NCBI GenBank assembly: GCA_028274465.1
Contig: CM051456.1
Location: 76,990,753-77,054,752 of the forward strand
Direction: 5' to 3'
DNA: 64,000 nucleotides
Source: Plantago ovata
Lineage: Eukaryota > Streptophyta > Magnoliopsida > Lamiales > Plantaginaceae
Shown: piece after piece, positions 45,961 to 56,578 of the stretch
Layout of the letters: each line of letters begins with the position of its first letter
Position numbering within the stretch: position 1 is the stretch's first letter
Position numbers and translations under genes: made by a program
The notes under the pieces: generated by a model
Database searches by the model: none
What the model was told of the DNA's origin: nothing
The model's input: the letters and a program-made list of their open reading frames with translations, nothing else

Positions 45961-46076
45961 TGTTAGTAAAAGTGAGAAAATTTGCCTCTGAGGCTAAGCA
46001 GCGGAAGTTTAAAATTTTTAATCTCACTAAAACTGATATGACTATACTGTTTATTAAATTGGAAGAAATCACTTAC

Positions 46077-46307
46077 GTGTCCTCCAGTAGATAAGCAAAT
46101 TGACCGGGTAGCTGTTCCTCAATCTCCAGACAAAGCCTTGCAATCTCCTCTTCCGGCTGGTTGATTTCTTCTTCGTCAGAGATGAAATCTTCGTCAACAA
46201 AATCTCCAAGATGGCTCATCAACAGGTTGATTAATTCCTTCGACCTTGGTATCCACGGGCAATGTTTCCACAAGAACGCTAGGAGGTTCTTCTGTGTTTT
46301 TGAGCTA
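46077..46307 (-). other. Exon-like block with protein-like ORF in the Copia-C 3' LTR
   Basis: On the minus strand TTTTTTTCTCAG precedes 46307 and CAC|GTAAGTG follows 46077, so both splice-site consensuses flank 231 nt (77 codons). The open frame inside reads like real protein: LINLLMSHLGDFVDEDF, then acidic SDEEEINQ and CLEIEEQLPGQFAYLLED. The same block is at 54334-54564 in the other LTR. I do not recognise the protein. It could be a captured host exon. Confidence 0.5.
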
Positions 46308-46597
46308 CTGAGAAAAAAATTATTCTTTCTGACTACCAGAGAGGAATATTTTACGTGTTGTTGGAATAGAATAGAAGACTAACTTTCTTTCTTTCTGATT
46401 TAGTCAGTTTGTTAGTTCAGAAAATCACGTAAGATTTTACCAAGTAAATCTTACTGACTAAAAGACTTCAAAATTTATCAACTGACTAACAAACAGATAA
46501 GCCTTTTAATTATCTCAATCAAAAGATAAATTAAATCAAAGATTGAAAGAAGAAAAGAAAAGAAAAGAAAATTAATTAAAAAAAGAAAAATAAAAAC

Positions 46598-46690
46598 CAA
46601 TTCACGTTGACAGCAATTGTCAACGTGAATTGGGTGATGTTGGGCCGCTTGGCCCAGCCCCACATATGCTGGGCCAAGTCGGCCCAGCCC
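46598..46690 (-). promoter_or_regulatory. Inverted repeat plus GGCCCA cluster in the Copia-C LTR
   Basis: CAATTCACGTTGACA and its complement flank a 5-nt spacer at 46598-46632, giving a 15-bp stem that contains CACGT and TTGAC cores. Next come several TGGGCC/GGCCCA hexamers (site II-like, known TCP targets in plant promoters). The counterpart at 54855-54960 keeps the same layout. The regulatory role is inferred. Confidence 0.5.
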
Positions 46691-47921
46691 AATTATTATT
46701 TTTTTTTCAATTCATTTCCTTTTCATTGGGCTATTGATTCCAAATTCCGTCCAAATGTTCAAGTCTTCAATTAATTAATTTAATTAAATCCAATTCAATT
46801 CAATTAATTATATCTCTAAAATATATTCCATATATATAATGAATTAATATTAATCTAATTAATAATAATTCCATTATATTTATATATAGTAATTCAACAT
46901 TAATCTAATTAATATTTAATCCTATATACATAGCTCGTTTGTAGAAACACCACCTTGAAGTGTGACCCATAGGGCCTTGCATATTAAGCAACAATCTAAT
47001 TAAGGTCATAATAAATTCCTAGACAATATTAATATGCAAGGAACGTTTGTGAGGAAAACAAACCACCTGTAGCGTAAGGTACTTTGATGATACGGTCCCT
47101 TCATTCACGAATACTCAAATGAGTCTAGAATATGGTTATGTGTCTATTATAATAACTTCATTCATTGTCTCTCAATCTTATTAGTCGATCTATGAATTAT
47201 GTCCAAACACCATTTTGATATATTCACATACGGTGGCCACCGGTTTTGTGATCGCACTAAATATGAGAAGTGAGTATTCTCTCCTTGTATCTATTACGGA
47301 GGAATGAATCCTATCTTGGCCCAATCACTCACACCATATGTTTCCTAATGTACCCAACGCATGCCGTATCTACCCTACTTTAAGAGTGCAAGCGTTGCGC
47401 ATGGTCAAAGTACATTATTCCACATATGATGTAGTATTGGCCTCAAGTCTAAGGACTACTAACATCACCCTACACACCGATACTACCACAGACACTTAAA
47501 TAGCTTTACCAAATGGTTTCTCGGTTGGGTATGCCAACACTCTCCGAAGTGTCCATATGTTCATCATGAATAATCAAGTTCATTCTTAGCAGTGAGACCT
47601 AACTCGAAGGATCTAATGCAACATATGCTAGCTTCAATTGCATCATTGATATCCCCTATCTCAATGACCTTCAGCTAGTGGCTTATTTTAGGACTTAATT
47701 ATTGACACACAAGCTCCCACTAACTTGGTGATTACCTTAAGTCCTTGGGAACATTTTATCGAATAATTCAAACAACCAAATAATGTATTCATAAAAATGT
47801 AATGCCAATTGTATTTAATAATGTATAAATAAATGAACATAAATAAATAACAATAACTGAATGTGATCAAGTACATATCGTCCCTATCGTAGGTTGTCTC
47901 TAGGACATATATATACTTCCA

Positions 47922-47964
47922 ATCTCCCACTTGGCCTAGAGCCAATCACCTACGTGCCTAACAG
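47922..47964 (-). other. Copia-C polypurine tract and short 3' spacer
   Basis: The minus strand reads GGCCAAGTGGGAGAT directly before the 3' LTR. The pol stop is only about 43 nt away. Confidence 0.8.
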
Positions 47965-50900
47965 CTATGTTGTTGAAATGTCTAACATGTTTGTCAAATT
48001 GTTCAACACTTTGGTGAAAGGATCTGCCACATTTTCTTCAGTGGAAACTCGTTCTATAGATACTTCTCCTCTAGCTATCATCTCTCTAATTAGATGATAC
48101 TTCCTAGGTACATGCTTATTCTTCTTAGTGGATCTTGGTTCCTTTGCTTGTGCAACAGCGCCTTCGTTGTCGCAGTAGACCGTTATAGGACTACTATTAG
48201 GAACTACCCCTAGTTCCTTTAGGAATTCTGAAATCCAGACAGCCTCCTTTGAGGCTTCTGCAGCAGCAATGTACTCGGATTCGGTCGTAGAATCAGCCAA
48301 GGCGGATTGCTTTGAACTCTTCCAAGTGACGGCTCCACCATTGAGTGTAAACACATATCCAGTTTGTGATTTGTAGTCGTCTGTGTCCGATTGGAAACCA
48401 GCATCGACATAACCACTCATTCGCAACTCTTGTTGTCCACCATACACCAGAAAGGAATGTTTAGTTCTTCTAAGATACTTAAGAATTGCTTTCACAGCTA
48501 TCCAGTGTTTCATACTTGGATTCTGTTGGTGTCGACAAGTACAGCTAAGCGCATATGCCACATCTGGCCTTGTACAATTCATGGCATACATGATAGATCC
48601 AATAGCTGATGCATATGGGATTCTTTTCATGTGTTCGATTTCCTCATCTGTAGAAGGACTATCCTTCGTAGTGAGAGCAACGCCATGTCTAGATGGTAAG
48701 AAACCTTTATTGGATCCATCCATATTAAAGCGTTTCACTATTTTGTCGACATATGTGGACTGTGACAACCCTAACAATCTTCGGGATCTATCCCTATGGA
48801 TTTTGATTCCAAGAATGTAACAGGCCTCACCGAAGTCTTTCATCGAGAAAGTCTTAGATAACCACTCCTTTGTGGATCGTAACATTTGGACATTGTTTCC
48901 CATGATTAATATGTCATCAACATATATAACCATGAAAACAATTCCAGCATCGCTGCGTTTAACATAAATGCATGGATCTTCCGCACATCTGATGTAGTCA
49001 AACGATTTGACTGCCTCATCAAAGTGAATATTCCAACTCCTTGAGGCTTGCTTTAGTCCATAAATGGATCTCTTTAGCTTGCAAACTAATTTGAGATTTG
49101 ACTTAGATGTAAAACCTTCAGGTTGTATCATATACAGCTCTTCCTCGAGATTTCCGTTAAGGAAAGCAGTTTTCACATCCATTTGCCAAATCTCATAATC
49201 ATAGTATGCTGCTATAGCAAGTAAAATTAACTTAAGCTTGGCTACTGGTGAAAAGGTTTCGTCATAATCGATCCCATATCGTTGACTATAACCTTTCGCC
49301 ACCAGCCTAGCCTTGTATGTCTGTATGTTGCCATCAGCATCTGTTTTCCTCTTGAAAATCCATTTGCAACCAATAGGTCTAACCCCTTCTGGTGCATCAA
49401 CCAAGTCCCATACTTGATTCTCATACATTGAGTCTATTTCGGATTTCATGGCTTCTTGCCACCTTCTTGAATCAATGTCCAACATTGCTTCTTTGTAAGT
49501 CTTAGGGTCATCTTTGTGAGATAAGTCAAGTTCAAACTTGTCATCCTCCAAGAGTAAATTTATCTTCTTGGAAGCTCTCACTTCTAACCTTTTAGACCGA
49601 CGGAGTGCGGGTTTGTTTGGTGGTACTGGTTGTATATTCTGATTGTGAGATGGTTCAACTTGTTCAATCTGTTGAACAGTTGAAGGCGGGTCAGATGCAA
49701 CAGTTGCACGTGGTTCAGGTGCAACGGTTGCAACTGTATCCTGGGGAGTTGGTTCCGACATGACTTGTTGAACCGTTCCAGTCGGTTCAGTCAACGTCGG
49801 CTTGGTAGGGGCATTTTGGGAATTAGTCAAATTTCCTAAAATGCTCCCACTGGCTGGCAAATATCTTCCCAGAGATGTGCTCGAGCCATAAGATCCTCCA
49901 TGAGCTCCCACTGAATCATTGTCATAACTATTTGACAATTCATTAACCTCAATGTTATTTTCTTGTTCTTGGATTTCCTCGAGTTCTATCTCATTTCTAC
50001 TGTGTTGCTTGAAGACATAATCATCTTCCAGAAAGGCAGCCTGTCTGGAAACAATGGTGTTATGTTCCTCAGGCAGATAGAAGTAATAACCCTTGGTTTC
50101 CTTAGGATATCCAATAAAATAATAGTTCTCACTTTTGGGTTCCAGTTTCCCTGCGAGCATTATTTTCACACATGCTGGACAACCCCAGGCATGCATATGT
50201 GATAGACTTGGCTTCTTGCCATACCATAACTCATATGGTGTTTTCTCGACTGATTTGGATGGAACCCTATTCAGAATATAGATTGAGTCTAGTAACGCGT
50301 ATCCCCATAAGAAGATTGGAAGAGTTGTGAAATTCATCATGGATCTTACCATGTCTAACAAAGTTCGATTTCTCCTCTCAGAAACACCATTCATTTGTGG
50401 TGTTCCTGGTGGAGTCCATTGTGATTGAATTCCATTAAGCTTTAAGTAATCCAAGAATTCCTTACTTAAGTATTCTCCTCCTCGATCTGATCGAAGAGTC
50501 TTAATACTTCTTTCAAGTTGTTTCTCTACTTCAACCTTATATTCTTTGAATTTCTCAAAAGCTTCAGATTTGTGTTTCATAAGATACACATAGCCAAATC
50601 TAGAGAAATGATCGGTAAAGGTTATGAAGTAAGAATACCCACCCCTAGCTTGAGTTTTAAAGGGTCCACACACATCAGAGTGAACTAACTCAAGTACTTG
50701 TTTAGCACGAGTACCTTTTCCGGAAAAAGGTTTCTTAATCATTTTTCCTTTAAGACATGATTCACAATTCCCATATGATTCAAAATCAAATGGTGCTAAA
50801 TAGTCTAACTTTCTTAACCTTGCAATTCTTGTCTCATTAATGTGACCAAGTCTACAATGCCACAAGTAAGTGATATTTCTTGAATTATCAAGCTTTGGTC

Positions 50901-51357
50901 GTTTGTTTTGTATATGAAATAAATTATGTCTACATTCAAGTAAGTACAAACCATTCATAAGACGAGCATTTCCAATATCAATACCATTATGCGAAAAATA
51001 ACAATTATTATTGGCAAAACGGAAGGAAAACCCTTCATTGTCTAACATAGGAATGAAAATAATGTTTCTTACAATAGAAGGAACGAAATAACAATTATTC
51101 AATTCTAAAACAAAACCCGAGGGTAAATTTAATCTATAAGTTCCAACACGTAGGGCAGCAACGGACGATCCATTTCCTACGCGTAGATCAATTTCCCTTG
51201 GTCTAATCTGTCGGCTATCAATGAGCCCCTGCAAATTGTTACAAATGTGTGAGCCACAAGCAGTATCTAATACCCAACAATTCGAGTTTTGTGTAGACAT
51301 ATTTATCTCAATGACAAACATACTTTGATGGGAGCCAGATGCACCATGCATGGTCAC
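47965..51357 (-). CDS. pol: Copia-C pol polyprotein (1130 aa, intact)
   Basis: Protease, integrase, reverse transcriptase and RNase H of a Copia element in one open frame. Protease: WVLDTACGSHIC near residue 30, with DTA where many retropepsins have DTG. GAG-pre-integrase: WHCRLGHIN, then CESCLKG. Integrase: D in ELVHSDVCGPF, D in TLRSDRGGEYL, E in VSERRNRTL. RT: YDETFSPVAKL, QMDVKTAFLNGNL, YGLKQASRSW and YVDDILIMG. RNase H: ADSTTESEYIAAAEA, then VYCDNEGAVA and KYHLIREM. The first ATG in the frame is used as a nominal start. The real protein is probably made as Gag-Pol, since the frame is closed upstream only by TAG in the zinc knuckle. The enzymes look intact while gag is broken. Confidence 0.92.
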   Translation of the reverse strand: MTMHGASGSHQSMFVIEINMSTQNSNCWVLDTACGSHICNNLQGLIDSRQIRPREIDLRVGNGSSVAALRVGTYRLNLPSGFVLELNNCYFVPSIVRNIIFIPMLDNEGFSFRFANNNCYFSHNGIDIGNARLMNGLYLLECRHNLFHIQNKRPKLDNSRNITYLWHCRLGHINETRIARLRKLDYLAPFDFESYGNCESCLKGKMIKKPFSGKGTRAKQVLELVHSDVCGPFKTQARGGYSYFITFTDHFSRFGYVYLMKHKSEAFEKFKEYKVEVEKQLERSIKTLRSDRGGEYLSKEFLDYLKLNGIQSQWTPPGTPQMNGVSERRNRTLLDMVRSMMNFTTLPIFLWGYALLDSIYILNRVPSKSVEKTPYELWYGKKPSLSHMHAWGCPACVKIMLAGKLEPKSENYYFIGYPKETKGYYFYLPEEHNTIVSRQAAFLEDDYVFKQHSRNEIELEEIQEQENNIEVNELSNSYDNDSVGAHGGSYGSSTSLGRYLPASGSILGNLTNSQNAPTKPTLTEPTGTVQQVMSEPTPQDTVATVAPEPRATVASDPPSTVQQIEQVEPSHNQNIQPVPPNKPALRRSKRLEVRASKKINLLLEDDKFELDLSHKDDPKTYKEAMLDIDSRRWQEAMKSEIDSMYENQVWDLVDAPEGVRPIGCKWIFKRKTDADGNIQTYKARLVAKGYSQRYGIDYDETFSPVAKLKLILLAIAAYYDYEIWQMDVKTAFLNGNLEEELYMIQPEGFTSKSNLKLVCKLKRSIYGLKQASRSWNIHFDEAVKSFDYIRCAEDPCIYVKRSDAGIVFMVIYVDDILIMGNNVQMLRSTKEWLSKTFSMKDFGEACYILGIKIHRDRSRRLLGLSQSTYVDKIVKRFNMDGSNKGFLPSRHGVALTTKDSPSTDEEIEHMKRIPYASAIGSIMYAMNCTRPDVAYALSCTCRHQQNPSMKHWIAVKAILKYLRRTKHSFLVYGGQQELRMSGYVDAGFQSDTDDYKSQTGYVFTLNGGAVTWKSSKQSALADSTTESEYIAAAEASKEAVWISEFLKELGVVPNSSPITVYCDNEGAVAQAKEPRSTKKNKHVPRKYHLIREMIARGEVSIERVSTEENVADPFTKVLNNLTNMLDISTT

Positions 51358-52161
51358 AACTCCATCAGCAATTGCCTTTGGGTAGTCTCTCTTCTAGTGT
51401 CCTTTCTGCTTGCAGTAAAGACACGTATCCTTCTCCTTGTTCACCACCTTCTTCTGATTTCCAGCCTTACGCTTAAAAACCTTAGCCTTAGGTCCAATCT
51501 TTGGCTTCTTGGTTTGCTTAGTCTTACCCTTTGAGCCATAGCCCTTAGGGTGAGCCTTCGCAGATGATCCAACCAACATAACAGACTTCAGGAAGTGTAG
51601 CATCTTTGGCATTCATATTGTAATTCATGATGAATGTGGAATATGAATCCGGCAATGATTGAAGGATGATGATGACTGAAACACGGTTCTCAAATTTGAT
51701 TCCAGTAGTTGCCAGTTTCTCACTTAGTCCAATCATCTTGAGCACGTGTTCAGATACATATCCTCCTTCAGACATCCTCATTTTGAAGATTTCTCTAAGA
51801 AGATCAAATTCAACACTCTTAGAAACAGTTCCAAAGAGGCTTTTGAGGTGCACGAGCATTTCATATGGCATCATGTTTTCATGTTGCCTTTGCAGCTCCA
51901 TAGTCCTTGCAGCTCCATAGTCCTTGCAGCTAGCATAACACACTGTGCATTAGCAGCATCATCTTTGTGCTTCTGGTGAGCAACTTTGTCAAACTTAGCA
52001 AGCTCAGCAGCAACAGTAGGAGGAGTGGGGATTGGTTCGTCCAAGACGTACTCAATTTTCTCTTGCCTAAGCACCAAACGAATGTTACGGATCCAATCCA
52101 TAAAGTTTGGACCAGTAAGAGTGCATTTCTCCAAGATCATTCTTATGGATAAATTGGCCAT
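51358..52161 (-). pseudogene. gag: Copia-C gag, frameshifted
   Basis: The ATG at 52161 opens MANLSIRMILEKCTLTGPNF, then the WIRNIRLVLRQEKIEYVLD block typical of Copia Gag. The frame is lost near 51900, where an 18-bp unit (CTTGCAGCTCCATAGTC-like) is tandemly repeated. The Gag continues in other frames: SLFGTVSKSVEFDLLREIF and then a Lys-rich tail. The zinc knuckle reads CLYCKQKGH-stop-KRDY: the residue after His is TAG, where Trp is expected, and the last Cys is replaced by Tyr. At least two frame breaks and the knuckle lesions make it non-functional. Confidence 0.85.
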
Positions 52162-52737
52162 CTTTTCAGACCTAGAGAAGTAAATAAATAAGACTGAAAT
52201 TAATACTCTAAAATAACTTCTATGATCACAATCAGCGACTAAATAAACTAGGACTTTAGCTTTATTCAGTTCTCACTATTTTCACATACTCCTGACCCCT
52301 TTAAAGAGTATGAACCATTATTTTATAATAGTTGTAGTGAGCCAAGATCCATGCTTGCACTATTATAGCCCCAGCTATGGCTGATCACTATAGTAACCAA
52401 ACAGGTAGGTCTCCAAACCAATTGTACAATACAACTCTTGGTTGATCAAAACCATTTTGATCGATGTCCTCAAAATATGTCTGACGCTATGGCGACTCGA
52501 CATAATTCAAGGAAGTCATAACCATCATACGGCACCAACAATGGCCCTATGAAGGCAACTTTCTTACGGCAAACGGAGTAAGCACTATGGTGCATATTAC
52601 CCACGAGATTAGTAAGTCCATTTAACCTTCAATTATGATGGGTGACATCATGCGATTTAATCAAGAATTAAATTAATTGGGGAACATTTAAATGGGGTAT
52701 TTAATCGCTTGACCAAGATACCTAACATGCATCACAT

Positions 52738-52896
52738 AATGGGTGCCGCCTACCCAAGGCTCATGCAATGCGGTCCAACAAGTAATGAGTGCCGCCTACT
52801 CATACATATCAATTGCGGACTAGCAAGTAATGGGTGCCGCCTACCCATGCATATGACAGATGCGGTCCGAAAACTAATGGGTGCCGCCTACCCATA
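52738..52896 (-). repeat. 46-bp tandem repeat in the Copia-C leader (about 3.4 copies)
   Basis: TGGGTGCCGCCTACCCA or close variants begin near 52740, 52786, 52831 and 52878, spaced 45-47 bp. They alternate with ATGCGGTCC/TTGCGGACT. The TGGGT and ACCCA ends of each unit are complementary, and in the second unit they change together to TGAGT/ACTCA, so pairing is kept. Confidence 0.88.
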
Positions 52897-53968
52897 CAAT
52901 AAAAGCGAACTAACGATATTTAAATACAATATTTAAATATTAAATTGCTCATGTAGACATTCAATACATGTGATACAACCAAGTTGGAGCATATAAGTAG
53001 TTGTGGATTATTATCATCATATGTAAGTTAAAATCTCATTTATAAGTTCTCTAAGAATTTTCAAAATATTTAAAACAAGTTTTAATAATAATATAATTTT
53101 CTAAAGCAATATATTATTATTGAAATGTAGTTCATAAACCATTTATAAACCAATAAACGTGTTATTAAATACTATGAACTTATATTTATGTCTCCAAACA
53201 TTTTAATCACTTTCCAAAAGCATTAGAAGGGTTTAAATGTTACTTATAAACTATTTATAAATTAAATCATAAGTTTCTAAAACTCTAGGGACCTCTTTAC
53301 AATTCACAGAAAGCTGAAATTAAGTTTCTGGGGTCAAATTGAAAGTTTTCAGTATTTTGGGGCAAATTCCCAATGCACAGAAGTTCAGGGGATTGAGCCC
53401 CAATAATACAGAAACTGTCAAATTGGAGAACAAGTCCCTGTCGTTTCCTTTCTTGCTTATTGGCCACCCACAAGTTTCTAAAATCTTTCAATCAAGTCCC
53501 TGCAACTAAGAAAAGTTTCCAAAACCTTTAATCTTCATTCCAATTTCGAATTGAAGGTCCAAATCATGTTCTAAACATAATACACCATCACAAACGAATT
53601 CGCAAGCATCCAATTTTCCCAGAAAAACGAAAATCAAATTTTTTTTTTTTTTAAACCGATCGGAACCGACCCAGTCGATTCCGTTCGACCCGATTCTTGC
53701 TTGTTTCGTGTTCTCCATGTTTCCACGAATCTATTACACCCAATTTTAGTTTAGTTTGAGTCAAGAACACAAAGCTTGGAAGAAACCCATTAATGGAGTT
53801 TCAAGCTCCATGAACCATAACTCAAACTTCATCTACGAATCTCTAAACTCGAATTCGAAGGGTCCAATAGAAAGAGGGCGAAAAATGGAGAAGATTGACA
53901 TATAGAACCCCTGGAGAGATGAAGAACATGGATAGAGCTCAAAGCTCCATCAACCACCAACAATGGTG

Positions 53969-54000
53969 GATGAATAGTAACCCGCGGGTTACTATTCATC
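53969..54000 (-). repeat. Perfect 32-bp palindrome in the Copia-C leader
   Basis: GATGAATAGTAACCCG is followed immediately by its exact reverse complement, centred on CCCGCGGG. It lies 204 nt inside the PBS on the genomic RNA. That position and the self-complementarity recall retroviral dimerisation signals. Confidence 0.9.
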
Positions 54001-54204
54001 ATCTTCCCATTTTTTATTTTTTTAAATTTTCCTTTTCTTAAAATCCAATTATAAGATCTGGAAATAAAATAATTTAAACCCATCTTTCTTTCTTCTCTTT
54101 ATATCTAATTAAAGAATCTAAAATTTTAACTAAACATATGCATATAATAATTCACAGCAACAATAATTGAAAAAACATAAACAATATAGTCATGATTCAG
54201 CTTA

Positions 54205-54216
54205 GCTCTGATACCA
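54205..54216 (-). other. Copia-C primer binding site (tRNA-iMet type)
   Basis: The minus strand reads TGGTATCAGAGC two bases inside the 5' LTR. Confidence 0.95.
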
Positions 54217-54218
54217 CT

Positions 54219-56076
54219 GTTAGTAAAAGTGAGAAAATTTGCCGCTAAGGCTAAGCAGCGGAAGTTTAAAATTTTTAATCTCACTAAAACTGATATGACT
54301 ATACTGTTTATTAAATTGGAAGAAATCACTTACGTGTCCTCCAGTAGATAAGCAAATTGACCGGGTAGCTGTTCCTCAATCTCCAGACAAAGCCTTGCAA
54401 TCTCCTCGTCTGGCTGGTTGATTTCTTCTTCGTCAGAGATGAAATCTTCGTCAACAAAATCTCCAAGATGGCTCATCAACAGGTTGATTAATTCCTTCGA
54501 CCTTGGTAGCCACGGACAATGTTTCCACAAGAACGCTAGGAGGTTCTTCTGTGTTTTTGAGCTACTGAGAAAAAAATTATTCTTTCTGACTATCAAAGAA
54601 GAATATTTTACGTGTTGTTGGAATAGAATAGAAGACTAACTTTCTTTCTTTCTGATTTAGTCAGTTTGTTAGTTCATAAAATCACGTAAGATTTTACCAA
54701 GTAAATCTTACTGACTAAAAGACTTCAAAAATTATCAACTGACTAACAAACAGATAAGCCTTTTAATTATCTCAATCAAAAGATAAATTAAATCAAAGAT
54801 TGAAAGAAGAAAAGAAAAGAAAAGAAAATTAATTAAAAAAAGAAAAATAAAAACCAATTCACGTTGACAGCAACTGTGTCAACGTGAATTGGGTGATGCT
54901 GGGCCGCTTGGCCCAGCCCCACATATGCTGGGCCAAGTCGGCCCAGCCCAATTATTTTTATTTTTTTTCAATTCATTTCCTTTTCATTGGGCTATTGATT
55001 CCAAATTCCGTCCAAATGCACAAGTCTTCAATTAATTAATTAAATCCAATTCAATTCAATTAATTATATTTCTAAAATATATTCCATATATATAATGAAT
55101 TAATATTAGGGCCTTGCATATTAAGCAACAATCTAATTAAGGTCATAATAAATTCCTAGACAATTTATCAGACAATATTAATATGCAAGGAACGTTTGTG
55201 AGGAAAACAAACCACCTGTAGCGTAAGGTAGTTTGATGATACGGTCCCTTCATTCACGAATACTCGAATGAGTCTAGAATATGGTCATGTGTCTATTCTA
55301 ATAACTTCATTCATTGTCTCTCAATCTTATTAGTCGATCTATGAATTATGTCCAAACACCATTTTGACATATTCACATATGGTGGCCACCGGTTTTGTGA
55401 TTGCACTAAATATGAGAAGTGAGTATTCTCTCCCTGTATCTATTACGGAGGAATGAATCCTATCTTGGCCCAATCACTCACACCATATGTTTCCTAATGT
55501 ACCCAACGCATGCCGTATCTACCCTACTTTAAGAGTGCAAGCGTTGCGCATGGTCAAAGTACATTATTCCACATATGATGTAGTATTGGCCTCAAGTCTA
55601 AGGACTACTAACATCACCCTACACACCGATACTACCACAGACACTTAAATAGCTTTACCAAATGGTTTCTCGGTTGGGTATGCCAACACTCTCCGAACTG
55701 TCCATATGTTCATCATGAATAATCAAGTTCATTCTTAGCAGTGAGACCTACTACATCCTCGAAGGATCTAATGCAACATATGCTAGCTTCAATTGCATCA
55801 TTGATATCCCGTATCTCAATGACCTTCAGCTAGTGGCTTATTTTAGGACTTAATTATTGACACACAAGCTCCCACTAACTTGGTGATTACCTTAAGTCCT
55901 TGGGAACATTTTATCGAATAATTCAAACAACAAAATAATGTATTCATAAAAATGTAATGCCAATTGTATTTAATAATGTATAAATAAATGAACATAAATA
56001 AATAACAATAACTGAATGTGATCAAGTACATATCGTCCCTATCGTAGGTTGTCTCTAGGACATATATATACTTTCA
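54219..56076 (-). repeat. Copia-C 5' LTR (1858 bp)
   Basis: Partner of 45961-47921. About 115 bp is missing at 55109, where the sequence jumps from TTAATATTA to GGGCCTTGC. A small extra segment (near 55161) is present. It carries the exon-like block at 54334-54564 and the inverted repeat at 54855-54891. Confidence 0.93.
54334..54564 (-). other. Exon-like block in the Copia-C 5' LTR
   Basis: Same 231-nt block as 46077-46307, again preceded by TTTTTTTCTCAG and followed by GTAAGTG. The reading frame is open throughout. The visible amino-acid differences between copies are few (for example P-D versus P-E before EIARL). Confidence 0.5.
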
Positions 56077-56578
56077 ATTGTATCGAATCCCTTGTATCTT
56101 GATTATTCTATTTTCTATGGATTATTCATATGAATTGTGTATGTTTAGCGTGATTATGAGTAGCTAAATCTCTTATGTTGGTGGTGCAATGTGGGTGCCA
56201 ACATCATATGAAATTCACTATGCTTGTATGAGGTTTTGATTCAATCTTGCTGCATATTATGTTACGTTTATCATAGTTTCCAATAAGATATCTTCGAATA
56301 TGAGTATGCGACAAACTCTCGATCGATGAAGGCTATGGTAAATGATTCGAGTATGCAGCATGCTAGATAAATAGTGGAGTGACACCACTTCTAAAGTATT
56401 GATAGGAACCTTTCAAGAAGTGTGTCTTAAATCTGTCTAGACGGTTTACATTGTAGAACTTGTTGGAGGCTATACGCAGTGAACTTACAAGCATATGTGT
56501 GTTCCATTACATGTTTGACCCCGTTGTTACCACCAACCCTTTCATCTATTGATTACAAAACTCGTTCAAGTTGCTTCC
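56077..56578 (+). repeat. Gy-2 second LTR, middle part
   Basis: Resumes with the ATTGT duplication and runs collinear with 44008-44510 of the first LTR until CTTCC (56574-56578), the target of the solo LTR. Confidence 0.88.

Larger units (their letters stand above)
45961..47921 (-). repeat. Copia-C 3' LTR (1961 bp)
   Basis: TGTTAGTAAAAG to ATACTTCCA on the plus strand. It contains the exon-like block 46077-46307, a near-perfect inverted repeat (46598-46632) and a GGCCCA/TGGGCC cluster (46635-46690). Confidence 0.93.
52162..54204 (-). other. Copia-C 5' leader, about 2 kb, non-coding
   Basis: Unusually long untranslated leader between PBS and gag. It contains a 46-bp tandem repeat (52738-52896), a 14-nt T run near 53640, and a perfect 32-bp palindrome (53969-54000) about 0.2 kb from the PBS. 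Short ORFs here look random. Confidence 0.75.
45961..56076 (-). mobile_element. Copia-C: Tork/TAR-like Copia element nested in the Gy-2 second LTR
   Basis: LTRs at 45961-47921 and 54219-56076, target duplication ATTGT (45956-45960 and 56077-56081), iMet PBS and PPT. On the minus strand: a long leader, a decayed gag and an uninterrupted 1130-codon pol. The clade name is a judgement from the pol sequence only (no env-like ORF, DTACGSHI protease). The LTRs differ by an internal deletion of about 115 bp in the 5' LTR near 55109 and by smaller changes. Confidence 0.93.
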
